Notes: generated from the sequence alone by a model not told the origin. A stretch of DNA of 64,000 nt from Naematelia aurantialba (GCA_021527695.1 JAKFAO010000001.1:1674001-1738000), one strand, 5' to 3'; counted from the stretch's first letter, positions 53,631-64,000 are shown. Translations and numbers: made by a program.

Positions 53631-56600
53631 ATGTCGACACCAGCCTGGCAGACGGACGACCTCGTCGAGGAATGGGTCGAATCCTCCCCCTCTCCACCTC
53701 AAGATCCTTTGCCGCTGCCTGCAGAGTCAGTTCCAAAGCTGGATTACAACTCTGCCCGAGCGAAACGGGGATCACTTCGGGCATTAGGTCATGCTGCGGC
53801 CCGCGCTCTCCCTCCAAGCAGATCAGCATCCGCTGCACGACTTGTATCCGGTCACGGTGAGGGCCTTGCTCTCACCGAGAGCGTGAACGGTAGTAATCAG
53901 GCAGGAGATATGCTGTCACCACCTAGCTCTGACAACGAAGCCGTCAAGACGGGGAATGGGATTGGGACGTTTATGGTCAAGGATGGAGTGGACGATGATC
54001 GTGGTGCTGGATTGGCGAACAGGGGGAAGAAGGGGAAAGATATGTTTGGACCGACGCCACTGGAGAAGATGTTTCAACCTCCTTCGCCGCCAAAGCTACC
54101 TCCTGCAGCTCAATCGGATATGGCAGTCTCGACCACACCGACTCAGCCACCAAGAACCGCTCCAACTTCCGACGAAGCAAGACGAGCCTCACATCCGTAC
54201 GCTCCAGTCAACCCATCCCGGTTAAGCAAGAGCGTCACTCCTTCTTCCGATGGGAGCTCGTTCTCCGCTCCTGCCTCCGGTCTACCCGAAGGGAAAGCCG
54301 AAGCCGGAAAGAATGATCATCATAACACGACACCTGATCCTATACAGTCCGCCGAGGAAGGGTCCCCATTCGAACAAAATCGCGAGTTTTCGTTCACTTA
54401 CCCCGCCCCTGAGCATTCTTCAACGCATATCAACGGTCACGCACGACCGACAATTGCACCAGCGTCTGATCAAGAGTCGTTCAATGCCATGGCCGACGCC
54501 GAAGCGTCACAATCCACCATACAGAAGCATGGAGCCAATCGGTCAAGAGGGCTGTCGTTACGCGGAGGCAGCGCCAAGACCCCTCTCAAGCTCTTCCGAT
54601 CCACATATGACACTTACACGCGGCAGCATCTTTCAGCCCTCGCCGACTCGTTTGCTCTCGAACCACCGCCAGCTGGTACAGATCTGCGTGACTGGAGCCC
54701 TTACGCAAGTGATAGTCCCGGCTTTAGCGGATCGAGCTCTAGTCGGAGCTCCCGCGAGGATACCGAATCGGAGGACAATGAACGGCGTAGCTCGAAGAGG
54801 ATGCGCATGAGTCCGAGAAGTCCGCCCAGAACCTCACGGCAGGATGAGGTTCGGTCTGGATGGGCTGTCCCATCGCAGGGTACGTATGTGAATCAGCCTT
54901 ATGGTGCGTACAAGTATGATTCAATGGTGGCGAGCTGACAGCCCTAGATGATGGACCCACTGTCGAATACCCCTCCTTGCCTCCCACCCCTCCCCTGGAA
55001 GGCGGTCAGACCACTCGCCCAACCCACCGTTCAAACCCCTCAACAACCTCGTCCAGCTACCTCCGCGCTGCTGAAGAACTCATGGAGCGTATCCGAGCGC
55101 GATCCGTATCGTTGACTCCTTCAGAATCCTCATATCCGCCACCCGGTAAGCTCAGCGGCATTGAGGAGCAGTCCGAGGCGACACAATCAGATCAAGAGCG
55201 GTTCGATATTGGACAAATAGCTGCAAAGGTCCCACAATCGAGCTATCTGCGTAATGCTGAACAACTGATGGAACGAATCCAAGCACGATCGGTCTCCCTT
55301 ACCAATTCTGATTCTCCCAGTCCATCTCGTCATGGTGAGGACAACCGGTCTGATTTATCGTCGCCAGGAGAGGGACGGGAGGATGCAAGGCCTCAAACAG
55401 CGAAGCCATCACAATCCAGCTATATGCGAGCAGCAGAGGAGCTTATGGATCGCATTCGGGCTCGAGAAGTCTCTCTGACCGGCTCTGAGGCTTCAAACTC
55501 AGATCGGCATGCACTGAGCGAGATTGAGGAACGGGCAAATCAACGGTCGGGTCCAATGCGGGGTCAGAGCGCAATCGAAAGCAAGCTGGGCAAGAAGCGT
55601 CCAGGAACCAGTCCTAGACGGATGCTGCGACGCCTGAGTGCAAGCGAGGAGGTGAAGAGGGTATCTGAGGGGCAGGATTTAGATGGAGCGAGCTCGAACC
55701 TTCCAACATCTGAGAGCGGAGTCGGTCCACGACCACCATCGACGGAAGGGCAAGGCAGATCGGTGCCGTCTGAAGAGGTAGCGGATGACCTTGGCCGATT
55801 CATATCGACAACCACCTTCCCGACGTCCACCACCATATCGACCTCGTTCGTCAAGCATGCCGGACCACGTAGCAGGCCAGCCGGCAAAGCCATGAAGGTG
55901 ATCCGTCCTGACGAGGTACAGGGCATCATGAGCGAACGGGTTGGAAGAATGCGTTACGATAGGACGACCATGCGATGGGTCAAAGACAGTTCGTTGGGCA
56001 AGGTGGACGAGGCCGGCGAGGAGGCGACTCGTAGAAGCGGGAGTGGTGGTAGCGAGGACGTGTTTGCTGGAATGGAAAGCTGGGGAGTCGAGCCCCCCAT
56101 TCAGCACGAGTCACCAGTCCAAGTCGAGCAACAAGATTCGAGTTCAACAGACGAGGAAAGTGAGCGGGTGGCGAATACGACGCACATAGCGTCCGTCATC
56201 GAAGATGATGATTTGTCCAGCGAGACAGAGAGCGAAGGCGACGTTGTGCAACATCACACTGAACCGTCACCGCCTGCTCGACCGCTGCGGGTTCACGCGA
56301 ATTCGGCGCCGGCAGTCATGACTCCGATGCCAGTTGCTGCGACCCGACCGATCCGCTCGGCACTTCGAAATGGCGTAGGATCCCTCACGCCAGGTATCAA
56401 AAAGAAGACCGGATGGCACGAGTCGGTCACACCGGCCCCTGATGGAAGTTCTGGCAGACGGAGCGTGAGCTTTTCTGACGGGAAGAAGAATGGCAAGATC
56501 ATTGGGCTCGAAAGAACCAGGGAGGGTGACTTGTTTGACGAGAAGTCTACCGCCGAAAGCAGTCGTAGTTGGGCGATGAGTGCACGCACTAAGCGCATTC

Positions 56601-58754
56601 AGGGTGTGCTGGAGGAGATGGAAGAACTCAGTGAGCTTAGATTGTCGACTTGTGAATACAAGAAAAACTTATATTCGCAGGTTTAGAAGATGCTACGCCG
56701 TCCAAGCCGCCTCGACCCACCGCAGACAACCCCGACCTGACGCTGCACTCTGCCAACACTTCGCGGATCACCGGCATCGACGAGACGCACGAGGATGAAT
56801 CCACCGTCCATCTACCCCATGCGTCCTCCAGGCATTACCAGGGCGCGAGGACGCACGACCAGACTTTCCTTACCGAGTGTTCCTTTGGCGTGGCGCACGA
56901 TAAGCTGGTACAATTCATCACGGATGTGTACGGTGCAGAGCCATTTTGGGAGGGGTTAACCAGCTTGGACCTGCGGGGCAAGGGAGTCGAAAGCGTGCAG
57001 AGATTGAGCGAGTTCTTACCTGGTCTCGACGAGGTCTGGCTGTGAGTATCGATATAGGCGAACTTGATCCAGCTCGTGAAGGGACTGATGTATCGCAGGA
57101 GCGATAACAAGATCGCCTACCTTTCTGGTATCCCTTCGGGAGTGAGGACGCTTCATGTCGCCTCCAATCGTTTGACAAGCCTTACGAGTGTGGCACACCT
57201 CACCAACCTGCAGTATCTGGATGTTTCAAGCAACAAGCTTGATTCCTTAGCGCGTGAGTGCCATACAGAAGAAAGAGGTCAAACTGAGTTGGGTGCAGAG
57301 CTGTCTTGCTTGAAACATCTGCGAGAGCTACGCGCGGATGGGAACCAGATCACCGAGCTGAATGGGGTGTTGGACATGGATTGTCTCATCAAGCTGTCCG
57401 TCGTTGGGAACAAGATCGAACGGGTGGACTTGGACCATGCGCGATGGTCAGTCCAGACACGGGCCACCTGTTATGTGAAATCGGCTGACGATGGCAGGGC
57501 GAAGCTTGAGGCTCTGGACCTCAGCAAGAACCGAATCTCTTCTATATCTGGTCTAGAGCGTCTGGCGAATCTCAACTCGCTCAATGTTGGTGAGTGACGC
57601 GTGTGACCTCTGATCGTGTGGCCATGTCAGGCAATCCGCTGACTCATGGAGAATCCAATCGCTTATCTGAGCTACAACCTCTGCGGGCTGTCACGACCGT
57701 CCGAACGCTGAGGTTGAGCGACAATGATCTCGACCGATTGGATATCTCCCTCTTCCCCAAAATCAGAACGCTGTATGCGGACGGTAATCGCCTGTCTCGC
57801 CTGGACAGAGCCGACGGTACTGGAGGGAGGCGGCTCGAGAGCCTCAGTCTGCGCAGTCAACGTGCAGAGTCTCTAAGATTATCTGTCCGAGATCTTGAGA
57901 ATGTCAAGAGGCTTTACATCTCAGGTAAGCCATCTTCCTCCGATCCCCGCCCTGCACCATCATCTACCCCCGTTCTTCTTCCCTCTACTAAACGTGATCG
58001 TCAATTTGGCTAATTACACTTGACCTTCAGGCAACAGCCTCTCCTCGTCATTCTTCCCCTCGACGCCGCTCTACGCGTTGATTTACCTCGAAGCAGCGGC
58101 ATGTAGGCTCACATCATGGCCTTGGGAATTCGCGCGCCGCTTGCCCAACCTCAAGATCCTTAATGTCAATTATAATTTCCTGGCGGATTTGGATGGTTTG
58201 CTTGGACTCAGGGGTCTGAGGAAGCTGATGGTTGTTGGTAATCGGTTGGGCGGGAGTGGGCCTGGAGCTGTGGCGGGATTGCAAGGGCTTACGAGCCTGG
58301 AAGAGATTGATCTGAGGTAAGTCGCATCGTGCATCAAGCCACCGACAAGGACGACTCGGGCATCGCTGAATTGTACAGGATGAACCCCAGTACACTCGGT
58401 TTTTACCTCCCCCTTCTTCTCCCGCTGTCGACCTCACACGCAGCGCTTCTGGACCCATCACCGACTCGCAAACCAACACCAACAGCATTCAACATGACAG
58501 CAGCGACAATCATGCCCCCTGGCGCAGGGAGTACAGCGCTGTCAACGTCGACGCCAGAGTGGCAGGACCTCGATGCGCATTTCCGCCGAAACCTGCCAGA
58601 CGAGTGGTATGCCAAACGTATGGTGTATAGGGGATTACTTATGCGTGCTGTGGGGACCAGGCTAAGGGTGTTGGACGGCGTGGAGATTGGGATGGGAGAG
58701 AAGAGGAAGGCGGAGCGGTTATTGGATATAGCTGGGAAGCGGGTGATGACGTGA
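53631..58754 (+). CDS. CDC11: Cdc11/Nud1-like leucine-rich-repeat scaffold of the septation/mitotic exit network
   Basis: About nine exons, roughly 1,540 aa. Start MSTPAWQTDDLVEEWVESS resembles other Cdc11 N-termini. The first 1,000 residues are mostly disordered, with short conserved blocks: TPLEKMFQPPSPPKLPP, KTPLKLFRSTYDTYTRQHLS, and RSVSFSDGKKNGKIIGLERT with SARTKRIQGVLEEMEELSLE. Three copies of a helical motif lie at 55050-55482. The C-terminal third is a leucine-rich repeat domain: LTSLDLRGKGVESVQRLSEF, LHVASNRLTSLTSV, YLDVSSNKLDSLA, LRADGNQITELNGV, ALDLSKNRISSISGLERL, and the capping MNPSTLGFYLPLLLPLS with LDGVEIGMGEKRKAERLL. Fission yeast Cdc11 anchors septation-network kinases at the spindle pole body through Sid4 and Ppc89. 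The human relative is centriolin. Confidence 0.92.
55050..55482 (+). repeat. Three-copy helical motif within CDC11 (protein repeat)
   Basis: Translated copies read SSYLRAAEELMERIRARSVS at about 55050, SSYLRNAEQLMERIQARSVS at about 55238, and SSYMRAAEELMDRIRAREVS at about 55416, each followed by LT and a Ser-rich linker. Spacing is about 60 residues. Copies differ at third codon positions, so they are not a recent DNA duplication. Confidence 0.93.
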
Positions 58755-60728
58755 GACCCGAGTGGAGTGAGATGAGGGTGAGGGTGAGGGATAAGTGTGA
58801 TCGTAATGGACGCCATCGCAGAGAATTTTGGATGGAAGGGAGATATCATGCATTTTTGAGCAACTCCCGTCGCTGCTCGCGAGATGTGGGGCAAGCAGCC
58901 CAAAACGCATTGGTCGGGTGCAATGTAGCCAACAAAGCATTGGATAAATAATTGCATAACGTGGGGATACAACGACGGAGTTGGCATGCAAAACAGACGC
59001 TACGAGGCGACGCGACACACCCGAACTCTGACGAACGTCAGCAAGTGCAGATGATTGAGATGATAGCGCTGAAGCTTGCGGGAAAGAAGCGTATCAGGGA
59101 CTCCACTGCGTATTGTGGTGGTCCAGAGGTATCGTCAACCTGTTCCCGAGGAGGGAGTAGGACTGGTGCCAACATGTTTTTCATCACGAGAGAGGGAAAG
59201 AGACAAAGTTGCGGAGGAGAGAGGAGAGAGGGAGGCGAAGAGAAGGACAGAGAAGAAAGGCACAGAGAGACGGTTATAGGGCAAGAGAGACAGACACAGA
59301 GACGGGGGGTGAGGAGAAAGGTACAGAGACAAGTGGTGAGCAGAAGGGCTAGAAGCGTACAAGGACGGCAAGTGAAGCGGGAGGAAGAGGCGGAATGAAA
59401 AGGGGAGGTAGGGAAGTGGAGTGGGTCTCGATTGGCAGATGGATATCGGACCAGGACTCACTGTTCTCATCGTGTTACGTGAGGCCGCAGCGTGTTGGCG
59501 CTTGAAGAATGGGTTGAGAGACGGCGACCGGGCAACACAGTAACGAGGATTGCGGATGGGAGTTTGGGCTGATTGGGTGAGCGGTAAAATGCCACGTCAC
59601 GCAAGTGGAACGGTCGGCAAGACTTATGGATGAGGATATCTACCAGGGCTGGTGCCGTTGACGAGTATCGGCAGGGCTTCCAATGGGGCAGCAACGGCAA
59701 AAGTTTGTGTAAGAGACAGGATCGTGCAAGCTTCCTCAAACAGAGCGTTCGGCCAGTGGGTGATCGTCTCCAGGGAGGCTGTGCGGCCGCCTTCTACAGT
59801 GCGAAAGGAACAAAACTTTGTGTTGAGCGTTTGGCCACTCGATCGCCATTGCGAGAAAGAAGCGAGACTTAGGCTTTGGAGTAACGAGCTAGGCACCTGC
59901 GGCCTCGGTATAGGTCCTGAGGAGAGAGTGCGAGAGCGGCGATGACGCGATGCGGGGACTACTCGAGTATGCGACGCACGGACTCGACTTGCTCGCGTTT
60001 TGCGACGAGTCTAGGTCGTAGCTGACGAAGGTTGTATATGGCCATCTTTAGAAGCTCAAGCCCACGTTCCCCTGGTTACTGAGAGTTTTCATAGCCTACA
60101 CATCTCTGCTAAGAAGCCATCGATACTCGCAGGGCCAAACGTTGATCAAAGAAGGCCCGGACCTATCCCCAGGGGCTAACTAGACATGCTCGTCTTCTGT
60201 CGGTCGACGATCACTCGCTCGCTCACTCGCAGGAATCGGGCTTCCTACTAGAGAAACCAAAAGCTCCTCTGGAGAAAGTTGCTCGATGAACCTCACAAGA
60301 TGCCATGTGACTTCAGAGCTAAAGCCGCCTGGGTGACCACAAGACCTCACACCTTTCCTTCGGGCATCCACCTCAAGAAGCTTTCAGTGGCCAAGGCACC
60401 TCAGAAGAACAGCGCCATGACCACCAGAAACAGGACGGCCAGCACTGGGCTTCTACCTCACGAAGCATTGTATCGATCACGGCGTTTGAGGCGCGTAGCG
60501 CCACAGCTCTAAAGGAGCTCACTCTCACCATCGGACACCTACCGCAAACGCCGAACAAGCCGTTACTGACCAAGACCCTCCCTTGATGGGCCAAGCAGAC
60601 AGTTCCCGAAAGGTGAGAAGGGACAAGGTGTATATAAGCGGTGTATCACGTCCTCGAGGCACCGGCCAACCTCCTGGTCGGTTCTTACTCCCATACTCCG
60701 CTCTCTGACGTTCTTGCCCGTTCCTGAC
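58755..60728. other. 2-kb region without a confident gene
   Basis: A purine-rich tract on + (about 59180-59400, AGAGAGGGA-type) gives an artefactual frame 58952-59398. On the - strand there are signs of a small spliced gene. A segment NPFFKRQHAAASRNTMRT ends at a GTGAGT donor (about 59459), a long pyrimidine-rich intron follows, and after CGGGAACAG (about 59137) comes VDDTSGPPQYAVESLIRFFP and a stop. Further - frames at 59624-59896 (THWPNALFEEACTILSLTQT) could be an upstream exon. The pieces do not join into one convincing model, so no CDS is called. Confidence 0.3.
60631..60638 (+). promoter_or_regulatory. TATA box of the first Cys-rich orphan gene
   Basis: TATATAAG lies 98 nt before the ATG at 60729, a typical distance. 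It is one of very few clean TATA boxes in the window, which suggests a regulated rather than housekeeping promoter. Confidence 0.65.
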
Positions 60729-61465
60729 ATGTCATCCATCCCCACTGAAGCGTTAACCGTAGTGCCAGCTGTCGAAACGGCATCTGCCGCTTCGTCTGAA
60801 CCGCAGGTGACAGCTCAAATTACGGACCCCACCCAGGCTCCCGAGAAAACCGTGATGCTCTCTGTGACGGAGTGGCATCAGAGTAATCCTCCCGAATGTA
60901 CTTGCTCAGGCGGCCACCACGAATACACTTTCGACCGATTCAGCACAGTTGACAATTTATGGTACGGAGCGTACCAGGAAGCTGGCAGCCACAAGTGCAC
61001 GTCGGCTCTTGTCATTGGAGATGCGGCGTCCGGTAGCATCATAGAGGATAACGCAAATCGGTCGAATCTGGCCGGGAGCGGCAAAATTAAGGTGAGTCTC
61101 CTGTGACGCGCTCGTACAGTATCAAAAAGTGGGTGAGCTAAAACGAGATCTGTGGTCTGCAGATGGATGAATGGTGCCCGTTTGCTCCCTTTGGGCCTTC
61201 GACACGATCCCTTTGTGAAAGCTGCGAACGGCCAATATCAGATGTCATAAAACTGGTCATGGAGGGGTCTTGCGTCAAAGCCCAGGCGTGCGGTGGCACC
61301 AGACCGGATCACCAACACTCCACTGGCCCAGAGTCCGATGGCAAGCCGTCCACAAACCAGGAAACCAAGGGGATATCATGCGTCGAATGGTGCGTCAGAC
61401 AGCTAACAGGGGCCAATTACATTCTGGAGCCAACACCTGTACCAACTATGCGCAGTCTGAATTGA
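60729..61465 (+). CDS. Unrecognised Cys-rich protein (221 aa), orphan 1
   Basis: Two exons (60729-61091 and 61163-61465) close exactly at 221 aa, with a GTGAGT donor and GGTCTGCAG acceptor. The N-terminus is Ala/Ser/Thr-rich (MSSIPTEALTVVPAVETASA). The core has ECTCSGGHHEYTFDRFS, NLWYGAYQEAGSHKCTS, then WCPFAPFGPSTRSLCESC and GSCVKAQACGG, and SCVEWCVRQLTGAN near the end. At least ten Cys and several His could form a zinc or disulfide-bonded fold. No signal peptide or membrane helix was seen, so a nuclear or cytosolic zinc protein is more likely than a secreted one; this is a guess. The last 60 residues could be read in another frame if a further intron exists. A second Cys-rich orphan follows 680 nt downstream on the same strand. 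Confidence 0.55.
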
Positions 61466-62142
61466 AGACGGGAAGCTGACAAGTGAGGATATTGGAGGAG
61501 AGATCTCAACCTAGTCTGGCATTTGATAAGAATGGGTCTGTACATAGAAGCCGCCACTTGGAAGACTCGATGCGCAGAGCACTGTATGTACTACTGTATG
61601 TACTGTATATCGTGAGTAGAGCATGGCCACGCGTCGCGCATCCCTTGATTCGCCACCGATGCATGGTGTCTTGTCGAAACTTGGCCAACATCGTCCCACG
61701 TTCATGAGAGTGCAGATGGATGCTTCTTCAACAGGACTCCGCAGACGACTGAGATGGCTCCGTCTTCCGTCTCCAATGATCCAGACTAAGCAAAGTTCGA
61801 CGTGTACGCTGGTCCTCAAAGGCAGACTGCAGTCTCCCTTTATCCGTCCACCCCAAGACAGACGTACGCGCCTCGGAGGAAGCCCAGACAGAAGGGGAAC
61901 GGAAACAAACAAGATGGCACGATCAAAGTCCGATATCGAGGACGCCGTCGACGCCGTCGAAGCCGCCGAAGCCTCTCACTCTCCTTGCCACTGAAGACCG
62001 GGTACACACCGATCTCCGTATCACACCGCTGAGCGAGAAAGGTGTCTTTGCTATATGTATCAACACGCGCTGCCAGGCCAAGAGAGAGTCCCCCAGAGTG
62101 TCGCCACTTTCCAGCCTTTCCAGCCTTGAGTGAACGTCACCC
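61466..62142 (+). other. Spacer between the two Cys-rich orphans
   Basis: 677 nt. TGTATGTACTACTGTATGTACTGTATAT (61582-61609) is a short internal repeat and the most AT-rich part. The frame 61623-61994 has no conserved features. It carries the promoter of orphan 2. Confidence 0.35.
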
Positions 62143-62898
62143 ATGTCTGGACATCCAGCCGACTCCAGTCGATATCCCTGGCTACCGTCCGGTTCGTCAA
62201 CCGGGTATGACGCAGCCCTCGCCGCTCACACAGCTCTTTCAAGGCTGGATCCTGCTCCCATGACCTTCTCGGTATCAGACGCCCAGAGCTACAGGATTTA
62301 TCGTCAGTGCTCACCTCCAAGGTGCGCACTTCCAGACACATTCTGCCATGATGGCGCCGTGGAGTTTGGCCGACCGGTTGTATGCAGCTACACAGCCGAC
62401 TCCAAGTGGCAGGTTGTGCACGCTGATCCAACGGATCCAACCCACAACTGCTGGGCATCCTATCAGCAATGGATCAGGTCACAGTCGCTGACGCGCCAAG
62501 AATTCGAGGCGCTGAGATCGCTTGGGTTTACCAACATTCATGATGACAGGCAACGTTGGCGTCGTGGATGTTTCACCCCAGCGCAGGCAGTCCTGGACAT
62601 CTTGGCTTCGAATCCAACTTGTACCACCTGCAATGTCCCACTGACCGACGACTTTCACTTTGCAGTCTTCGAGAATCAAGGGGAAAGAATGGCGTGGTGT
62701 GTTTCCTACCGTTGCAGATTGGCCAGCACTGCGGCCGTACGCTCCGCTGCGCCGGGTCTGCTCGAGCCACGACGACCAACGGAAGAATTCTACCCTGCAC
62801 AGTGGACCGAAATGCGCAGTTGCCACGAGGGCAACCAGACCTTACAAAGGCACCCGCGGCTGCTGAGGACTATTCAGCACTTAGTCGGCGATGAATGA
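62143..62898 (+). CDS. Unrecognised Cys-rich protein (251 aa), orphan 2
   Basis: One uninterrupted frame of 251 aa from MSGHPADSSRYPWLPSG. Sequence blocks are RQCSPPRCALPDTFCHDG, PVVCSYTADSKWQVVHADP, THNCWASYQQWIRSQSL, a helical RQEFEALRSLGFTNIHDDRQ, and NPTCTTCNVPLTDDFHFAVF (a C-x-x-C knuckle), then WCVSYRCRLAS. The protein is hydrophilic with no signal peptide or membrane helix. The single-exon structure is unusual beside the intron-rich genes here. Codon use was not computed. No family was recognised. The CxxC knuckle and HxC elements suggest a zinc-binding fold. Confidence 0.6.
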   Translation: MSGHPADSSRYPWLPSGSSTGYDAALAAHTALSRLDPAPMTFSVSDAQSYRIYRQCSPPRCALPDTFCHDGAVEFGRPVVCSYTADSKWQVVHADPTDPTHNCWASYQQWIRSQSLTRQEFEALRSLGFTNIHDDRQRWRRGCFTPAQAVLDILASNPTCTTCNVPLTDDFHFAVFENQGERMAWCVSYRCRLASTAAVRSAAPGLLEPRRPTEEFYPAQWTEMRSCHEGNQTLQRHPRLLRTIQHLVGDE

Positions 62899-63028
62899 AT
62901 TTCGTTTGGGATCAGAGTCTGTGAAGACGGGACCACGAAAAGCGTGTTATCGTAGATGCGTCCGTCTCGACACCGTCGGTCGATCAGCTCTGTTCTATGC
63001 CTGAATATGCACAGCTATGACACGCATC

Positions 63029-63477
63029 TCATTCCACCTTATCCCCAGTTGGCCTCTTGGTACTGGCACTATCAAAGCCCAGCCCTCCGATAGCCCATGA
63101 ACCTTCTAAGAGCCTCTTCAGACCCCATAGAAACGACATGCTAAAGACGCCAAACGAGAGTAGCACATTCAGCACTACCCAGATGTCCGGCCACCTCGCT
63201 GGTGGCTGGAAGAGGTGGGGGAAGAGATCTGGAAGGTGCAGTGACGCTATCAGGCCATAGACAAGCTATCACCAGCCATCAGTGTCGAGTTAGACTCCGA
63301 GGGGCATCTCTCACCAATCCACCGTACCGCAGCTCTTGGGATGAAGAGACGGCAAAAGGGTTGTACCCGATGATGTAGTTCCACAAAAAGGTTACTGCGA
63401 CATACTGCAGAGCCTGCTCGTCCCGCTTGAGCAGCGGCCACATGCTGAGACATAATCAGATTCAATTCTTTTGTCTG

Positions 63478-63515
<38 letters not shown>

Positions 63516-64000
63516 AGGTAGAGGTGAGCGGGGGCAGAGGTGTGCAACATTTACCTAAACACAGCGACATTATTTACCAGTACAGCCACCTCCCACAGCT
63601 CGTCGTCATCCGTTCTAGCGTCCTTTCCACCACGCATTGCCATCATGACGGTAAGCGGCATGAGCGGCAAGAGGACACTCTTCTCATGGACCTGGAATGA
63701 GAAGAGGAAGAACGCCATAGCGGACGTGAACAGTGCAGTCGGCAAGAGGCGGATTGTCGGTGGTGGCGTATCTTGGTCTGCGGGCTCCACGATGGAAGGT
63801 GAAGCGCCATTCGGGGTCGCCAGACTGGTTCGGAACGGGCTGCTCGTGTATGACGAGTAGAGGAGGATGGTGATTGTCGGCAATAAGGCGAGAAGGGTGG
63901 TCGCCGTTGCCAGCTGGATGCCGTGAGCGCACGAGCAAGCGGAACAAGTACGCGAGGCCGACTCACACGAGCCATGCCTGCGACGGAGAGCAGCTTTCGC
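63029..64000 (-). CDS. ALG6: Dolichyl glucosyltransferase Alg6 (ALG6/ALG8 family), 5' end outside the window
   Basis: C-terminal part of a multi-membrane protein, cut by the right edge. Readable exons: the end of an exon RKLLSVAGMAR at the edge, then LATATTLLALLPTITILLYS through FFLFSFQVHEKSVLLPLMPL to VNNVAVFS, then MWPLLKRDEQALQYVAVTFL with GYNPFAVSSSQELRYGGL (63444-63315), then VYGLIASLHLPDLFPHLF to the stop at 63029. FQVHEKSVLLPL is the ALG6/ALG8 signature and the FS-MWPLLKRD join favours ALG6. Alg6 adds the first glucose to the lipid-linked oligosaccharide in the ER membrane. The active-site region near the N-terminus is not in the window. One intron holds a GA microsatellite. Confidence 0.88.
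63481..63513. repeat. (GA)n microsatellite in an ALG6 intron
   Basis: About sixteen GA units, (TC)n in the direction of transcription. They are placed where a pyrimidine tract is expected in an intron. Confidence 0.92.

Noticed and set aside
58952..59398. Arg/Glu-rich + strand frame
   Set aside because: Translation of a purine-rich tract that reads as an intron-like pyrimidine tract on the other strand.
1..64000. tRNA genes and transposable elements
   Set aside because: Read for GGTTCGAATCC-type T-loops with paired stems, terminal inverted repeats, and reverse transcriptase or transposase motifs. Nothing convincing was found. A tRNAscan-SE and RepeatMasker run would be decisive.

Overview
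The window is nuclear DNA of a basidiomycete fungus, most likely a yeast-like Tremellomycete. Genes are cut by many short introns (mostly 42-60 nt) with GTGAGT-type donors, CTGAC/CTAAC branch sites and CAG/TAG acceptors. The proteins are clearly fungal: a Ppc89/Cep57-type spindle pole protein, a Cdc11/Nud1 scaffold, a Snx41/Atg20 sorting nexin, a GT90 (Cap10-type) glycosyltransferase, a Cpl1-like secreted protein, Mdj1 and an Argonaute. The class assignment rests on the GT90/Cpl1 genes and intron style and is an inference. No transposon, CRISPR array, rRNA or tRNA was recognised.

Layout. 0.5-3.5 kb: a type II membrane protein with a heparinase II/III-like domain. 3.5-4.85 kb: repeat-rich spacer. 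4.9-12.4 kb, all on +: a Rieske/AIF-type oxidoreductase, a CSN12/Thp1 PCI-domain protein and the mitochondrial J-protein Mdj1. 13.4-18.8 kb, on -: Ppc89/Cep57-like and Snx41/Atg20-like. 19.2-20.7 kb (+): a PQ-loop transporter, divergent from SNX41. 21.3-24.3 kb (-): a long F-box-like protein. 24.8-25.5 kb (+): a 107-aa protein with a 15-nt micro-exon. 25.8-28.4 kb (-): GT90. 28.8-29.4 kb: a probable decayed reading frame. 29.9-31.3 kb (+): Cpl1-like. 31.8-35.4 kb (-): CCT8 and the proteasome subunit PUP1. 35.8-37.8 kb (+): the BAR protein GVP36. 38.2-42.0 kb (-): Argonaute. 43.0-43.5 kb (+): a low-complexity hypothetical. 43.9-53.3 kb (-): ESS1/Pin1, a GFA-domain protein, a Gfo/Idh/MocA oxidoreductase and the GTPase NUG1. 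53.6-58.8 kb (+): CDC11/NUD1. 60.7-62.9 kb (+): two unrecognised Cys-rich genes. 63.0 kb to the edge (-): ALG6, cut by the window.

Most of this is housekeeping: protein folding (MDJ1, CCT8, ESS1), proteolysis (PUP1), ribosome assembly (NUG1), membrane traffic (SNX41, GVP36), N-glycosylation (ALG6) and spindle pole/septation control (PPC89-like, CDC11). Parts that deserve a second look: the adjacent GT90 and Cpl1-like genes (cell surface or capsule), a catalytically complete Argonaute, a GA-AG intron in CSN12, a three-copy helical motif in CDC11, the two Cys-rich orphans, a frameshifted reading frame at 28.8-29.4 kb, and several minisatellites inside introns. Gene models were spliced by eye. 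For the heparinase-like, CSN12, 107-aa, CPL1-like, ESS1 and first orphan genes, exon lengths were added up and the frame closes exactly. Other models are exact at the start and stop and approximate inside.
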